Of a DNA stretch of 64,000 nucleotides, positions 48,049 to 59,118 are shown piece by piece. Position 1 is the first letter of the stretch. Each line of letters begins with the position of its first letter. This stretch comes from Paraphysomonas bandaiensis (lineage: Eukaryota; Chrysophyceae), in contig CBFFRP010000434.1 in NCBI GenBank assembly GCA_965644295.1, positions 1 to 64,000 of the forward strand, read 5' to 3'. Made by a program: the position numbers and the translations under genes. Under the pieces are notes generated by a model. The model did not search any database, was not told where the DNA came from, and saw only the letters and a program-made list of their open reading frames with translations.

Positions 48049-48624
48049 TTATCAACCCATTCCACTCTGACTATTAGTTGTTGTGTGTCTTATCCGCTCA
48101 CAACAAACGAAATGTCTTGTAGTAGCGCCTGTTCAGTGGAATATGTTGTGGAGTATAGTGTTTATTAATTTGTAGATTATTGGTCATTCGTGATGTGCAA
48201 CAGTTGCTTCCTTATGAAATAATTATTTTGATAGTTCCGAACTTTATTCAGTTGTATTATGTTACATTCAACATTACTTGGGATTAAGATCTCAGAAATA
48301 TTATCTGTGCAGAAATTGTTGACGGCTGAAATATTTATACGCTATATTCCTCCCAAGTAATATAACTGTTGCTACAGCTCACCGTTGCGAGAACCCTATT
48401 GTATTCAAGAAGCATTCATCTAGCCGATACACTTGCCAGTCTAGAACACCTATCGTGGAGGGTTTCGATTATCGATCAAACCAATATAATGCGTACGTAG
48501 CTATCTTCCACCACATGCTATGTGCTATGTGTAATGATAATAAAATTACATACGAAGGCCTCTGGAATAAAATTACAGTTGAGCAAGCTTTGTAGGCAGC
48601 TATTGAACTACTAAATTTTTTAAC
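48049..48624. other. 3' flank of ASF1
   Basis: No gene recognised. It is AT-rich with a slightly more complex segment at about 48370-48500 that has no lasting open frame. It leads into an inverted-repeat array. Confidence 0.4.
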
Positions 48625-48840
48625 CTACTAAATTTTACAGATGTTTCTACTAAAGTAAAAATGGCAGTTGAGCCGAATTGAAACTTAGTAAAATCGATTA
48701 TTTTTTAAGTTAGTAGAAATATCTGAAAAATTAGTAGGCTCAGCTGCCATTTTTAATTTAATAGGAACATCCGCAAAGTTTAGTAGGAAGAAATGGCACT
48801 TTCTAGTTCAGTAAGAACGTCGGATAATCTTAGTAGGGAC
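48625..48840. repeat. CCTACTAA inverted-repeat array (MITE-like)
   Basis: The arm 48625-48674 pairs with 48737-48787 (about 50 nt with some eight mismatches), ending in GGCAG[CT]TGAGCC. Further units of the same sequence lie in reverse at about 48711-48741 and 48790-48838, so the array is one forward and three reverse units. A related single unit is at about 42605-42655. It could fold into a long hairpin; the element class is inference. Confidence 0.7.
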
Positions 48841-49518
48841 GAATATATTTCCGCTATTGTATAGGCACTTGAGTACTAATTAATTGATATCAAATAATAA
48901 TCAATTGCGACTACAACCTGCGTCTATTAATTGACAATTAATTAATTACTCACCTTTATGCAAGAATTTCAATACCTCGCAATTGCAATTCCCTCAGTAT
49001 CCTTCTGTTGTAGGAATATATTCGTAGCTATTATAAAATATTGGGGATTTATGGCCATTTCTTAAGTTTATATATAGGTCCCATTAGAAACAATACTTCG
49101 ATTTTTTCATTTCACTATTACAACTAGATATTTATTCTAGATATGTTAGGTATTAAACATCAAGAGGATAAGCTACAATTTAAACTAATGATAAGGAGTA
49201 ATTATTGTTTCTTGTCCAAGTTTTAAAACTCGGGCTTTTCTCCATCATTTCAAAATATAGAGCATTTCCATTCGCAAAAAAAGAAAAGAGTACTTCTCGG
49301 ATGCATATTTATCGTTTGCACCAACTAATATATTATACTCAATACCACAAACGCCATTCTATAGCGAGTCTCCGTTGTAAGCAGTACAACAACATGAAAT
49401 AACCACTTAAACAAGTATTTTAGACACATAATTTGAACAAGGGAGTGAGTCTATAATATACTGATAACGATAAGGGACGAGCGAAATACAGACATTCGGC
49501 CAGGTTTGTACACGCTGC

Positions 49519-49946
49519 ATGTATGTATGTATGTATGTATGTATGTATGTATGTATGTATGTATGTATGTATGTATGTATGTATGTATGTATGTATGTAT
49601 GTATGTATGTATGTATGTATGTATGTATGTATGTATGTATGTATGTATGTATGTATGTATGTATGTATGTATGTATGTATGTATGTATGTATGTATGTAT
49701 GTATGTATGTATGTATGTATGTATGTATGTATGTATGTATGTATGTATGTATGTATGTATGTATGTATGTATGTATGTATGTATGTATGTATGTATGTAT
49801 GTATGTATGTATGTATGTATGTATGTATGTATGTATGTATGTATGTATGTATGTATGTATGTATGTATGTATGTATGTATGTATGTATGTATGTATGTAT
49901 GTATGTATGTATGTATGTATGTATGTATGTATGTATGTATGTATGT
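49519..49946 (+). repeat. (GTAT)n tract of about 428 bp
   Basis: Perfect TATG units ending in GTGTGT. The right edge is 160 bp upstream of the start codon of the IQ-motif gene at 50106. Between 48841 and 49518 I see only AT-rich sequence with no gene. Confidence 0.95.
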
Positions 49947-50105
49947 GTGTATCTTATCATGTATCTTTGAGGGAGTTGTCTGTGGTCTCTTCCTTCGCAC
50001 ATTCGAGTTGCCTGTGGTCTATGGGATGAGATAGTTCACATGATACCCTCTTCAGTGGATTGATTGGGACATTATTTAGTGTTAGTGTTGTTTGTGTGAG
50101 TAGCT

Positions 50106-52082
50106 ATGTCTAATCGGTGTGTGTTAGATGTTTATACGTATTCTGGTCGAGCTCATTTGCCCAGCCTTTCTTCAAGACGGCACTTCCCTATCGGCCCCGT
50201 ATCCTCGAAGATATCCCTTCCATGTCTTTCTGCTTCTCGATCCCGTCCTCCTGTTCCTCTCAAGGAAAGAATAATGAAGCTGGAGGCAGCCCTGGCACTG
50301 GAGCGACCCAGTAGTGTGGGAAAGGGGGATACTTCAGCGCGCAATACATCCTGCTCTAAAGCATCCATTCAGCGAACAAGATCAATAAGTTTTGATGGCC
50401 AGAGCATGTTGCATGCCGATCAGCCCCAATGTTCAGTAGATCATACGGCCTACGAGCTACCTGATATCATATCTCCGCGTACATCTCAGTTGATAATTTC
50501 TTCCTCAAACCCAGAAACACCTGAAGAAATATCCCCATCACCACTTACTATTGAAGGTAAGCTGGCGAACCGAGCGTTTCGAATTCCGACTACAGTAATG
50601 CCGTGCTGCGAGCCTGAGGATGTAATCATTGCCCGTGCTGAGTGTCGTATCCGCAAGCAGCTTAGATCTCAGGCTCATCTTGCCTGCGAGCAGGCTGCAA
50701 ATCGTGCACGCATTGAACAAATGGAAAAATCAAGGACAATTCATATTATTGAACACTCTGCGAAGCGGGTGTCCATATATCGCCAAAAGTTTTTTCTAGT
50801 TGTCCTCAAGTTGAAGGCGTACACCCACGAAATGAAGAAGAGGTACATAATTGCACGAGAAGAATACATGGCACCAAGAATTCATGCTGCGGAAATTTCT
50901 CAACGAATTGGAACTATAACTGGGTGTGTCCGTTGGATCATTATGATTCAGATTCGTAGAAAGCGTAAAGCTGTTGAGATTGTGAAATCAGCTATTACTT
51001 CCCTAGCAAACAGTATATCGGTATGGTATAAGAACTGTGTTTGCAATTAGTTCCTCTGAATAAATTTTATGGTGTAGTTAAAAAAGGGAATTCATAGACT
51101 TCGACATAAAGCCCGCGTCATTCAAAGGGCTGTGCGCTCCCATATATCCGCGAGAAAAGCCTCTTTAGATTCCCTTAGTCTCGTGTGGGATAAACTCGAG
51201 TTTGAGATACTCTTGGTACCAATATACTATATATGATCATACCGAAGCGTGACGATACTATTCATAGGGGATTCTGAAGCAGCGTGTTGCAAAAAGTCCG
51301 AATTCTGGCTGTGAAGCACGACAAGTTGATGCGGTTGATAGTCTTTTACGGTGACTGATCTCTACCTTGTATATCTAGTTCGTTATCATTGCTGTTGTAA
51401 TATTCAGAGTTCCAAGTCATGTTCAAGGAGACCGCTGGGGTCATTCAGACCTAAGCACAGTTAAAATATTGAAGGTATAGTTATTGTATTCAGTGACATG
51501 TGGTATATATGTATTGCTTATTAATTACTTCTTAGAAATCAAAAGGCGGTCCTTGTCGAGTTCAGAGAGTGCTCCCTCATCAGATCGTTTCAGCCGTAAC
51601 TATCACGGACTCTTTCGTGCGCCAATATATGATTCCTATTCGGATTAGGGAACAAGTTATCTTCGACATCTTTCAGCAGAAGGTAGGATCCTTCACATAT
51701 TTACGTGGGCTTTTAAGGTTATGTGTTGTCTATTTGTACGACAGAGGAAGGAATATATTCATTCTTTTTTCAACCGAATCAATATGAAAACGGTTCGAAT
51801 ATATCAACCTGTGGTAAGATTTTTCTTAACTGTATACGATGCGGGCTCATTTTAAAGTTGTCAGTACACTGAAGATGACGCCAGAGAATACTTAAGAGGA
51901 CGTATGGACCAGGGAATTAACTCCTGCGCTGTCATGGGATTTAAAGGAACCTTCAACGCTCTACGGCAAGTACTATGTGCACCCAATAGATGTGTATTTG
52001 ATATTTGGAATTTGGCAGTGTTATTCGTGAAGATGAGTTGAGACGACGAATAATCGCGCTACATAAACACTCCTTGATATAA
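50106..52082 (+). CDS. IQ-motif protein of unknown function
   Basis: Eight exons (50106-51020, 51078-51215, 51268-51350, 51408-51474, 51536-51682, 51745-51813, 51865-51965, 52019-52082) give 527 residues, and each join keeps frame. The N-terminal 190 residues are Ser/Pro-rich and probably disordered. A basic, helical middle follows with IQ-like motifs (IQIRRKRKA near residue 277; VIQRAVRSHISARK early in exon 2), which would bind calmodulin or EF-hand light chains. The C-terminal part is helical and charged with no domain I recognise. The last intron (51966-52018) has a GC donor in the consensus form GCAAGT. It shares IQ motifs with the gene at 34890 but is not an obvious paralogue. A cytoskeletal or flagellar role is possible, not shown. 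Confidence 0.72.
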
Positions 52083-52571
52083 GTGATGTAACCCATCACA
52101 TGATGCTACTCGTTGCAGTGTACTATGAATTAACAGTACTATTCATACTGTTGTGGTTGATTTTCTGAAACACTCGTTCATGAATAAATAAATGTTCACC
52201 TTATTTCATTCCTATACAGAATGGTATTCCAAATTGCCAGCCTTTCAGTAAGCTCTGCGTAATATACACTTTTCTAACAAAAGTTTCTGCAATTGTATAC
52301 AGAGAACAGGGACTGCAGGAGTGTATCATGTGATTCACTTCATAAATGTGTGTATCTAGTATCTAACATAGGGCGTAATAAATATTATGTGCTACAGCAC
52401 GTGATGATAAATGAAATATTAAATTAAACATTAAAAATAACAACACCATGTTTGCCTTTACTAAATAGACAAAGATCACAACAACGAAATGACATAGTGT
52501 GGTAAATACAGAAGCCCTACATACAATATCCAACAACTCTCACAAGAAATAAATCATACTGCAATCGGCGC
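52083..52571. other. Convergent 3' region
   Basis: 489 bp between two convergent genes. AT-rich; it presumably contains both 3' untranslated regions. No open frame of interest. Confidence 0.45.
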
Positions 52572-52859
52572 TTAATGTAATTCAAGAAGAATGTCGGCAT
52601 CGGATATTATCCCTAAATTAAAATAAGTCTCGTTCTCACTTAGGAACCTGTTGGAGCCGAGAATACGATAACTACACCGGCTCATGTCAATATTTTCTCT
52701 GGAACATATGACTTCCATGAGCCTCTTGCACGTTTGCTTCACTTTAACTTTGATAACATACGGCAAATACACTACTTCAGGAGAACGACTGGAATTATTC
52801 GGGGCAAGAGCAATCGATAGGTGTATAACCTCTTCCCCAGTATATAACTTCTTTACCAT
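52572..52859 (-). CDS. Small SUMO-like (Rad60-SLD type) domain protein
   Basis: 95 residues from the ATG at 52859, no intron seen. After about 35 residues comes a ubiquitin-fold pattern: IKVKVKQTCKRLMEVI, SYRILGSNRFLSENET and NLGIISDADILLEL. This corresponds to beta1, helix, the G-R turn and the final LG-x-x-D-x-D-IL strand of SUMO and Rad60/NFATC2IP SUMO-like domains. It lacks a C-terminal Gly-Gly, so it is not a conjugated modifier; it is more likely a protein-interaction module or a degenerate copy. The frame stays open five codons upstream to a GTG at 52874, next to a possible splice acceptor, so a missing first exon is possible. Confidence 0.6.
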   Translation of the reverse strand: MVKKLYTGEEVIHLSIALAPNNSSRSPEVVYLPYVIKVKVKQTCKRLMEVICSRENIDMSRCSYRILGSNRFLSENETYFNLGIISDADILLELH

Positions 52860-53487
52860 CCCACTACCACTCACTGCTTAATATGTTGACAACTAACCAC
52901 TAATATAATGTTAGTAACTGTGTCATGAAGTGTAATTACGTGTTAAATGAGTGGAATTAGCAGAGCAGTAACAGATACAGTGCAATATGGATATCTGTTC
53001 TTTGCAATCATAATCACAGTCATCATGTTCGATCCTTCCATAACAGCATCTTCTTCTCCACCGGCTACACCCATATCTACATACGCACGCGGGCCAATCA
53101 TCGGGCCGTGATGTATGCCATCAAGGAAAAGAACACACAAGAAGGGATTCGGAGATTCTTCTGGACTGCTGCTTGGAACTCCTAAACTACTCTTCCGCTG
53201 CCGTACAACTGTACTACACTGTATCTGTCGTAGAAGGAATTCCTACAGCACTGTATTTTACCATCATACGTGGAACACTTCTTGCGATCCTGTGAGGATA
53301 CACCACAACACTGTACTGTGGTAGGTATACCTAGCAAAGTAGGAAGTGTGTATGTATGGTATGCCCAGTTCTACAGCAGTGTAGTACCCACATGATACGA
53401 TAGATTTGGTCGGCTACTCCACTGCACTGCAGCATAAGTCATCTCATCACAACCATATATTGCATTCCATCGCACTCCACCGCTACC
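52860..53487. promoter_or_regulatory. Divergent promoter region, SUMO-like gene / GMP synthase
   Basis: 628 bp between start codons. It contains repeated CTACAGCAC/ACTGTA motifs and GGTATACCT (about 53329), like other upstream regions here. A minus-strand open stretch of 52 codons (about 53102-52947) starts with ATG but could not be joined in frame to the SUMO-like gene, so I do not call it. Confidence 0.45.
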
Positions 53488-55731
53488 ATGACCAGTAACA
53501 GTAACAGCGGGTCCCTTGAGGAGGCCCTATCATGTCAGTTGTTCAATAGCCGCCCTCAGATAGCCATACTTGACTTCGGATCACAGTACAGTCATCTCAT
53601 CGCCCGCAGAGTCAGAGAAGTTCATGTCTTCTGCGAGTTGTTCTCATGTACTGTGGATGTGGAGACCCTGTCGAGGTGCACGGTGTGCGGGATCATCCTA
53701 TCGGGAGGACCCTCATCAGGTACTGCTGCCCCTCCTGTGAGTCATTCTCTCATTGGGTGATCATGTAGTCTATGACCCTGAATCTCCTCATATTAAACCT
53801 GAAGTTTGGGAATTTATTGAATCCAACAATATTCCAGTACTCGGCATTTGCTATGGGATGCAGGAAATCACCCATAAGTATGGGGGAACCGTTGCACCTT
53901 CTGCAGGTAGAGAATTTGGTCGGTCACACATTATAAAGGCAACAGAAGAGTCATGTGTGGAGGCAGCGGACCTTATTTTCCACAATGTTGATCATTCACA
54001 GATGTGGATGTCACATGGGGACAAAGTCACTACTCTTCCTCAAGGTTTTGTTCGAATTGCGCACACTAGCAACTCCGAGAATGCAGGTTTAAGTCGTATT
54101 CATTTTCTATATCATCTCAATGTACTATTTAGCTATTGCCTGTTTGGGTCGCAAAGTGTTTGGCCTTCAATTTCACCCGGAAGTTACCCATTCTGTAAAG
54201 GGTTTGGAAATCCTACGGAATTTCGTTGTGGGAGTGTGCTGCTGCCCAACAGACTGGAATATGGCGGATATAGCACAGGAATTTATAAGAGACGTCAGTG
54301 ACGATTTTAATATATACATTCACTTTGTAACTTTTCTTCAGGTCAGGGAGTTAGTTGGACCAGATAAAAACGTCATCGGGGCAGTGTCTGGCGGCGTTGA
54401 TAGCAGTGTGGCTGCAGTGTTGATGCACCGGTACTATTCCTTCGATTTGGAGTATTTAATGTAATACTACTGACGTAGGGCAATAGGAAATCGATTTCAT
54501 GCTATTATGGTTGATAATGGGTGTCTAAGAAAGGACGAATCAGCTCAGGTATTAGTGTATAATGGCCATCTAAATTGTTGAGGTACTTCAATCAGGTCGT
54601 GAAACGCTTACATGATTCTATGGGGATTAATCTCCACTTGGTCGATGCATCCGATCGCTTCGTAACTGCTCTACATGGGGTGGTGGACCCAGAGCTAAAG
54701 AGGAAAACTAGTGGAGGGTTGTTCATCGATGTTTTTCAGGAAGAGGCGCACCGTATCGGTCAAGTTGACTTTCTCCTTCAAGGAACTCTTTATCCTGATG
54801 TAATAGAGTCGGTCTCGTATAAGGTAGTCGACTGGGTCTTATTTCTCGTTTTGACGGATTATAGGGACCTTCAGCGACGATAAAAACGCACCACAACGTT
54901 GGAGGTCTTCCAGCAAGCATGAAGCTAAAGTTAATAGAGCCGCTAAGGTTAATACATTGGATATGTTATCTTCATTTACTAAATGCTTGACAGGGAACTT
55001 TTCAAGGATGAGGTCCGAGAGCTTGGAATTGCTCTCGGAATAGGTGAGAGCATAAAATTTGCCACAGACTCATTATGTCATTGTCAATTTCATCATAGAT
55101 GAGGAGTCGGTATGGAGACATCCATTTCCTGGACCAGGCCTGGCAATACGGTATGTGCACCATTATTATAGTTGCGATGGAATTAATGGGAATGACAGTG
55201 TTATTGGTGCTATTACTAAATCGCGTCTGGATATTCTGCGACAGGCGGACGCCATCCTCACTGAAGAGTTAGTGACTGCAGGCATTTACAGGTTGCACAT
55301 TTTAGAAACAACAGTTGATATATTTATAATTTCGAGATATTAGGGAGATAGGACAGGCGTTCGTTGTTCTACTTCCTGTGTCAACGGTTGGTGTGATGGG
55401 TGATTGCAGGACATATGAAAATGTATGTTTATGTCAGTCTTTGTAGTCAGCTAATTATATATGGCAGGTTTGTGTGATTCGGTGTGTCACCACAACAGAT
55501 TTTATGACAGCAGATTGGTATGTTATTTTTACTTGTGGTATAGCTAACTTCATTTGACCAGGTACCATATGGATTACGATTTGATCGGCCGGATCTCGGG
55601 CAGAATCATAAATGAGGTGTGTATTGAGTCAAGACTTTACAGCGTGTTTTAAGTTGTTGTAGGTCCGGGGTATTAATCGAGTGTGCTATGACATTTCGTC
55701 AAAGCCTCCTGCAACTATTGAGTGGGAGTAG
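53488..55731 (+). CDS. GMPS: GMP synthase (glutamine-hydrolysing)
   Basis: Fourteen exons give 542 residues: 53488-53719, 53769-54086, 54133-54293, 54342-54430, 54479-54548, 54596-54823, 54865-54947, 54994-55043, 55099-55150, 55199-55291, 55344-55422, 55468-55517, 55562-55616, 55663-55731; introns are 41-55 nt. It makes GMP from XMP, glutamine and ATP. The glutaminase domain has the nucleophile in GICYGMQ (C105) and the FHPEV dyad (H198, E200). The ATP-pyrophosphatase P-loop is SGGVDSS (near 253-259). The C-terminus has [19 protein letters not shown] and the terminal KPPATIEWE. The length matches bacterial, fungal and plant enzymes rather than the longer animal form. Unusually, the KRKIIG-type motif reads KRKTSGG. 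Confidence 0.97.
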
Positions 55732-57639
55732 CGCATGTGAATTATGTTACGGAAACTTCTTTGTAAGGTTAACATTACTAGTCCAGCGTACGAATTTTCA
55801 GCTCAAAATTGTTTGGTATTAAGTCACGAATGGAGTTATTGTCATACAGAAATGTTAACAATAATATGTACCAGTACTGTAGAATAAGCATATGTACATC
55901 ACCATAATGTTGTCAAGCAAAGTATGTAGTTTTTCTATTACGGTGCCGGTCTTGTTATTTAGGTAGGTACTATAATTAAAGAAAGCTGTCAACGTTATAT
56001 GTAAAGCTTGATATAAATAACACACAGAGAGAATTTTTGGAACTGAATAGGCTACAAAGGTAGTTACATTCTACTAAAAGCGATAAACGTGTTCAGAACT
56101 AGCTACATGAACGAGTTATGTTATGCACAAAACATTCCACAACATTCTGTGGTATCCCTAATTCACTGAACCTTAAGATAATTCATGTAAATGAAAATAA
56201 TACACATACGAAGAATATATAATATATCTGACTGTACAGTCTTATGCAAAGCTCAATATTTTTCACATGGAGTCTTAAAAATTTCCATGTAAGTAAAATA
56301 CTATTTTACTTACATATGGAAACATGCTATGGAGTTCACATATTGTATTTACCAATTACATGTTGTGCAAGCCTGTTGGAAGTGATACCTATATAATTAC
56401 TGGATACTCTTTAAAACTGGATAAATACGTATATAATTACTGGATAATCCCGTGATAAAGTTTACGTTGTGAAGAGGTTTTGATTAATGATGGTGGGCAG
56501 TGCTGATGAATTTGACGAAAAGTTATAATTATATTTAACAATAAGTTCTGAGAGGCTACAATGTTCTGCGGTCAATAATAATATTATCTTGAAACAAGAG
56601 GGACGATAATCTTTATTTCAAGGTTAAGTGTTGTAGTTTATCTCCATGATGATATGAAAATGCTACGTTTTAAAATAAAAGTTATTAAAGGTAATGGGAT
56701 GTCATTTTCCTTGCAGCAATATATGAGTGTTTTACCAATATATAGACAACATAGGGATCATATAATTATATTTAACCACGACGGGTAATAAGAAGCTATA
56801 TATCGTCCACTCTCAATTTTGAAACGAAGGCAAAAAATCGAGTTTTAAAACTTGGATAAGTAAGTATAACCTATAGAGGTGAAAGTGTAACTTCTCCTCA
56901 TCATTGATGATAAAAAACTAATATCTAGATATTGTATAGCTATTTGTAGCTAGCTTTCTGTTAGTGAAAATAAGTATTCTCTGATTAACACTAAAAGAAA
57001 TGAAATGAATGATCAAAGTATTGTTTCAAATCATTGATATCTCTACATAAGCTTTTAGAGAATATAGCAATACTCGATTGGCTCAAAACAATAACACCAA
57101 ATTTCTACGCCAAGAGGTAAATAATAGCAACGCGAGGTAGAATTTGAAACGTGTAGTCGCGCAAGAAGGCTTCTTGTTGTCATTAGCATCGTCACAGCAA
57201 TGTACGTCACGCTTAACCCCTGTTATTGTAACGAACTTGCATGCTGTGTGTGTATGATACGAGACACACTATCCTTGAATGTACTAGGTGCCGCTACTCC
57301 TAATTACTTCAGCAATATATTATGTGGTGCATGAACTCTCCTGTAATATTCTTGAAGTGTAGTTTCGAAGTCCTGATTATGAATATAGATTATTAGCACT
57401 GATCATTATGATCTTCTACACCAGAGGAAGGGTGAAATAAAACTTAGAGTATTTGATCTGCTTTTGAAAGTGAAATCATGAAGGCATGGAGTCATCATTA
57501 TTGTGGTTTCTTTAAAATTATAAAATTTTACAGTATTTACTGCATTATGTTAGTAATAATACACAGTAAAATAGCGATATTATAGCACTGGGATTGTAGA
57601 AAAGCATCATTTAACATTTTATGGTATCTATTTTATTGG
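55732..57639. other. Long AT-rich intergenic region, no gene seen
   Basis: About 1.9 kb with no open frame of note. It contains a near-perfect hairpin at 56282-56322 and a duplicated TATATAATTACTGGATA at about 56387 and 56430. Confidence 0.5.
56282..56322. repeat. Short inverted repeat (hairpin)
   Basis: The arms TTTCCATGTAAGTAAAATA and its complement (with a 2-nt AT insertion in the right arm) are separated by one base. Its function is unknown; there is no gene end within 500 bp, so I do not call it a terminator. Confidence 0.55.
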
Positions 57640-57840
57640 CTCTCTACTACTACTAGTCAATTTCTTATAATTTCCTGGTCACACCTAAAATGGTGTAAAA
57701 ACCTGGTGAAGTGGTTGAAAAATCTAGTCATTTAATAATTCATATTTTCCGTTTACAATGACTGAGGTTGACTAGGGTGACTACGGTGACTCGGTTGACT
57801 AGGTGTTTATTGTATTCACCTCTACTAGTCAAAAATAAAA
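57640..57840 (+). repeat. CTAGTCA-rich dispersed repeat, copy 2
   Basis: It aligns in inverted orientation with 8697-8937. It contains four TGACTAG/CTAGTCA motifs, with a tandem GTTGACTAGGGTGACTACGG segment, and has no coding potential. Confidence 0.7.
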
Positions 57841-59118
57841 TTTTCATTCAAACATTAATGAATGCAGGTATTGTACAACAAATGCAATACATCACATTTC
57901 ATCTTCGCACTTAAACGAGAATTGGGCAGTTTCTCGTGACCAAGTTCGGTTTAGTTTGAAGCCCCCTTCATTTCATGGGCATCGAACCCCACTATCTTAT
58001 GATGCGCAAGGGTGTCATCAGGGGCATCAGAGAACCGACACTGCTATCATCGAAGATATTTTTATTCGTGCAATTAGACACTATATGTGGTAATCCTTGC
58101 ACATACCATTCAGGTTCTGGGGGTGGCGAGCGTATGTGTTCTTCCAGTACCGTGGCCTGCGGGCTCATCGATGGATTCGTCGTTGATAAGGGCTCTTGCT
58201 GCATTGCGAGACCGGCCGCATTTTCTAGCAGGCCTGATCAAGCTCTACATATGCTTCACATAACAATGTCCCCTGATGACAAAAATAAGGAATGTAGAGA
58301 ATTATAAATGTATTACACATACCTCACAGGTGATGTACGGCTAGCGAGTGATGGCAGCATCGACCATTGTCCCAAAACCGCGGACAGCTGCAAACAAGAG
58401 AGGTATAGGTCTTGCGCTTCCTTTGACTAGGTATTTACACTAAAAATAGTATAACTAGAGTAGGTTGGTCAACCTATTTGACTTCGTTGAATAATGTTTA
58501 CCATATTTTATTCTACAAATCATATCTTAAGCAGCTACTATATTTTCATTTTTTTGTATATTTAATACCTACTCATATTATTGCCCTGAAGATTCTGTAT
58601 ATCATTACTACATAGTATACAGAGGATAGCTACTAGCGATAGACTTCAACAAGCTAAAAGTACCAAAGTATGTACGTAGGAGTTGGTTGTAGTTTAATAA
58701 GAATAACGCAATGACTGTCAACATTCAATATCATAATTAAGACGGGGGTAGTTTTCGTTTGAATTGAATATTAAAGCTAAATGTCTATATTTGCCCGATG
58801 CTAATATGACCGTTCTGTTGAGCCCAATTCAGGTCAAAAAACACTTTTTCGAGACAGCATAGAAATAAATATATAAAAAAGGTGGCCGCAACAGTTCAGT
58901 ACATATGAACTAATAACTGTATTTTATTACTTTCTTTCTGAGCAAGTTATTCCCACTGCTAATACGCGGAATATGATATGCAAAGGGCCAGAAAAGGGAC
59001 TGCATTTCCAACTACAAAACAGTTCTTATAAACATGGACTCGTAAACTGATGCAATCATTTTCATATCAAAGCGAAATCGACCAAATAATCCAAATAATA
59101 TAGTTAACAACTGAATAT
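57841..59118. other. Intergenic with a possible coding relic
   Basis: On the minus strand, 58204-57992 is open for 70 codons with an ordinary, hydrophilic composition (Pro/Ser/Thr-rich, ending before a run of stops). It has no motif, splice partner or promoter that I can see and may be transposon debris. The remainder is AT-rich and without genes. Confidence 0.4.

Noticed and set aside
52943-53140. Minus-strand frame upstream of the SUMO-like gene as a first exon
   Set aside because: All GT donors in it are in a phase that puts a stop directly after the only nearby acceptor.
57975-58307. 110-codon plus-strand and 70-codon minus-strand frames
   Set aside because: Neither has a recognisable motif; the minus one looks more protein-like but is too short and isolated to call.
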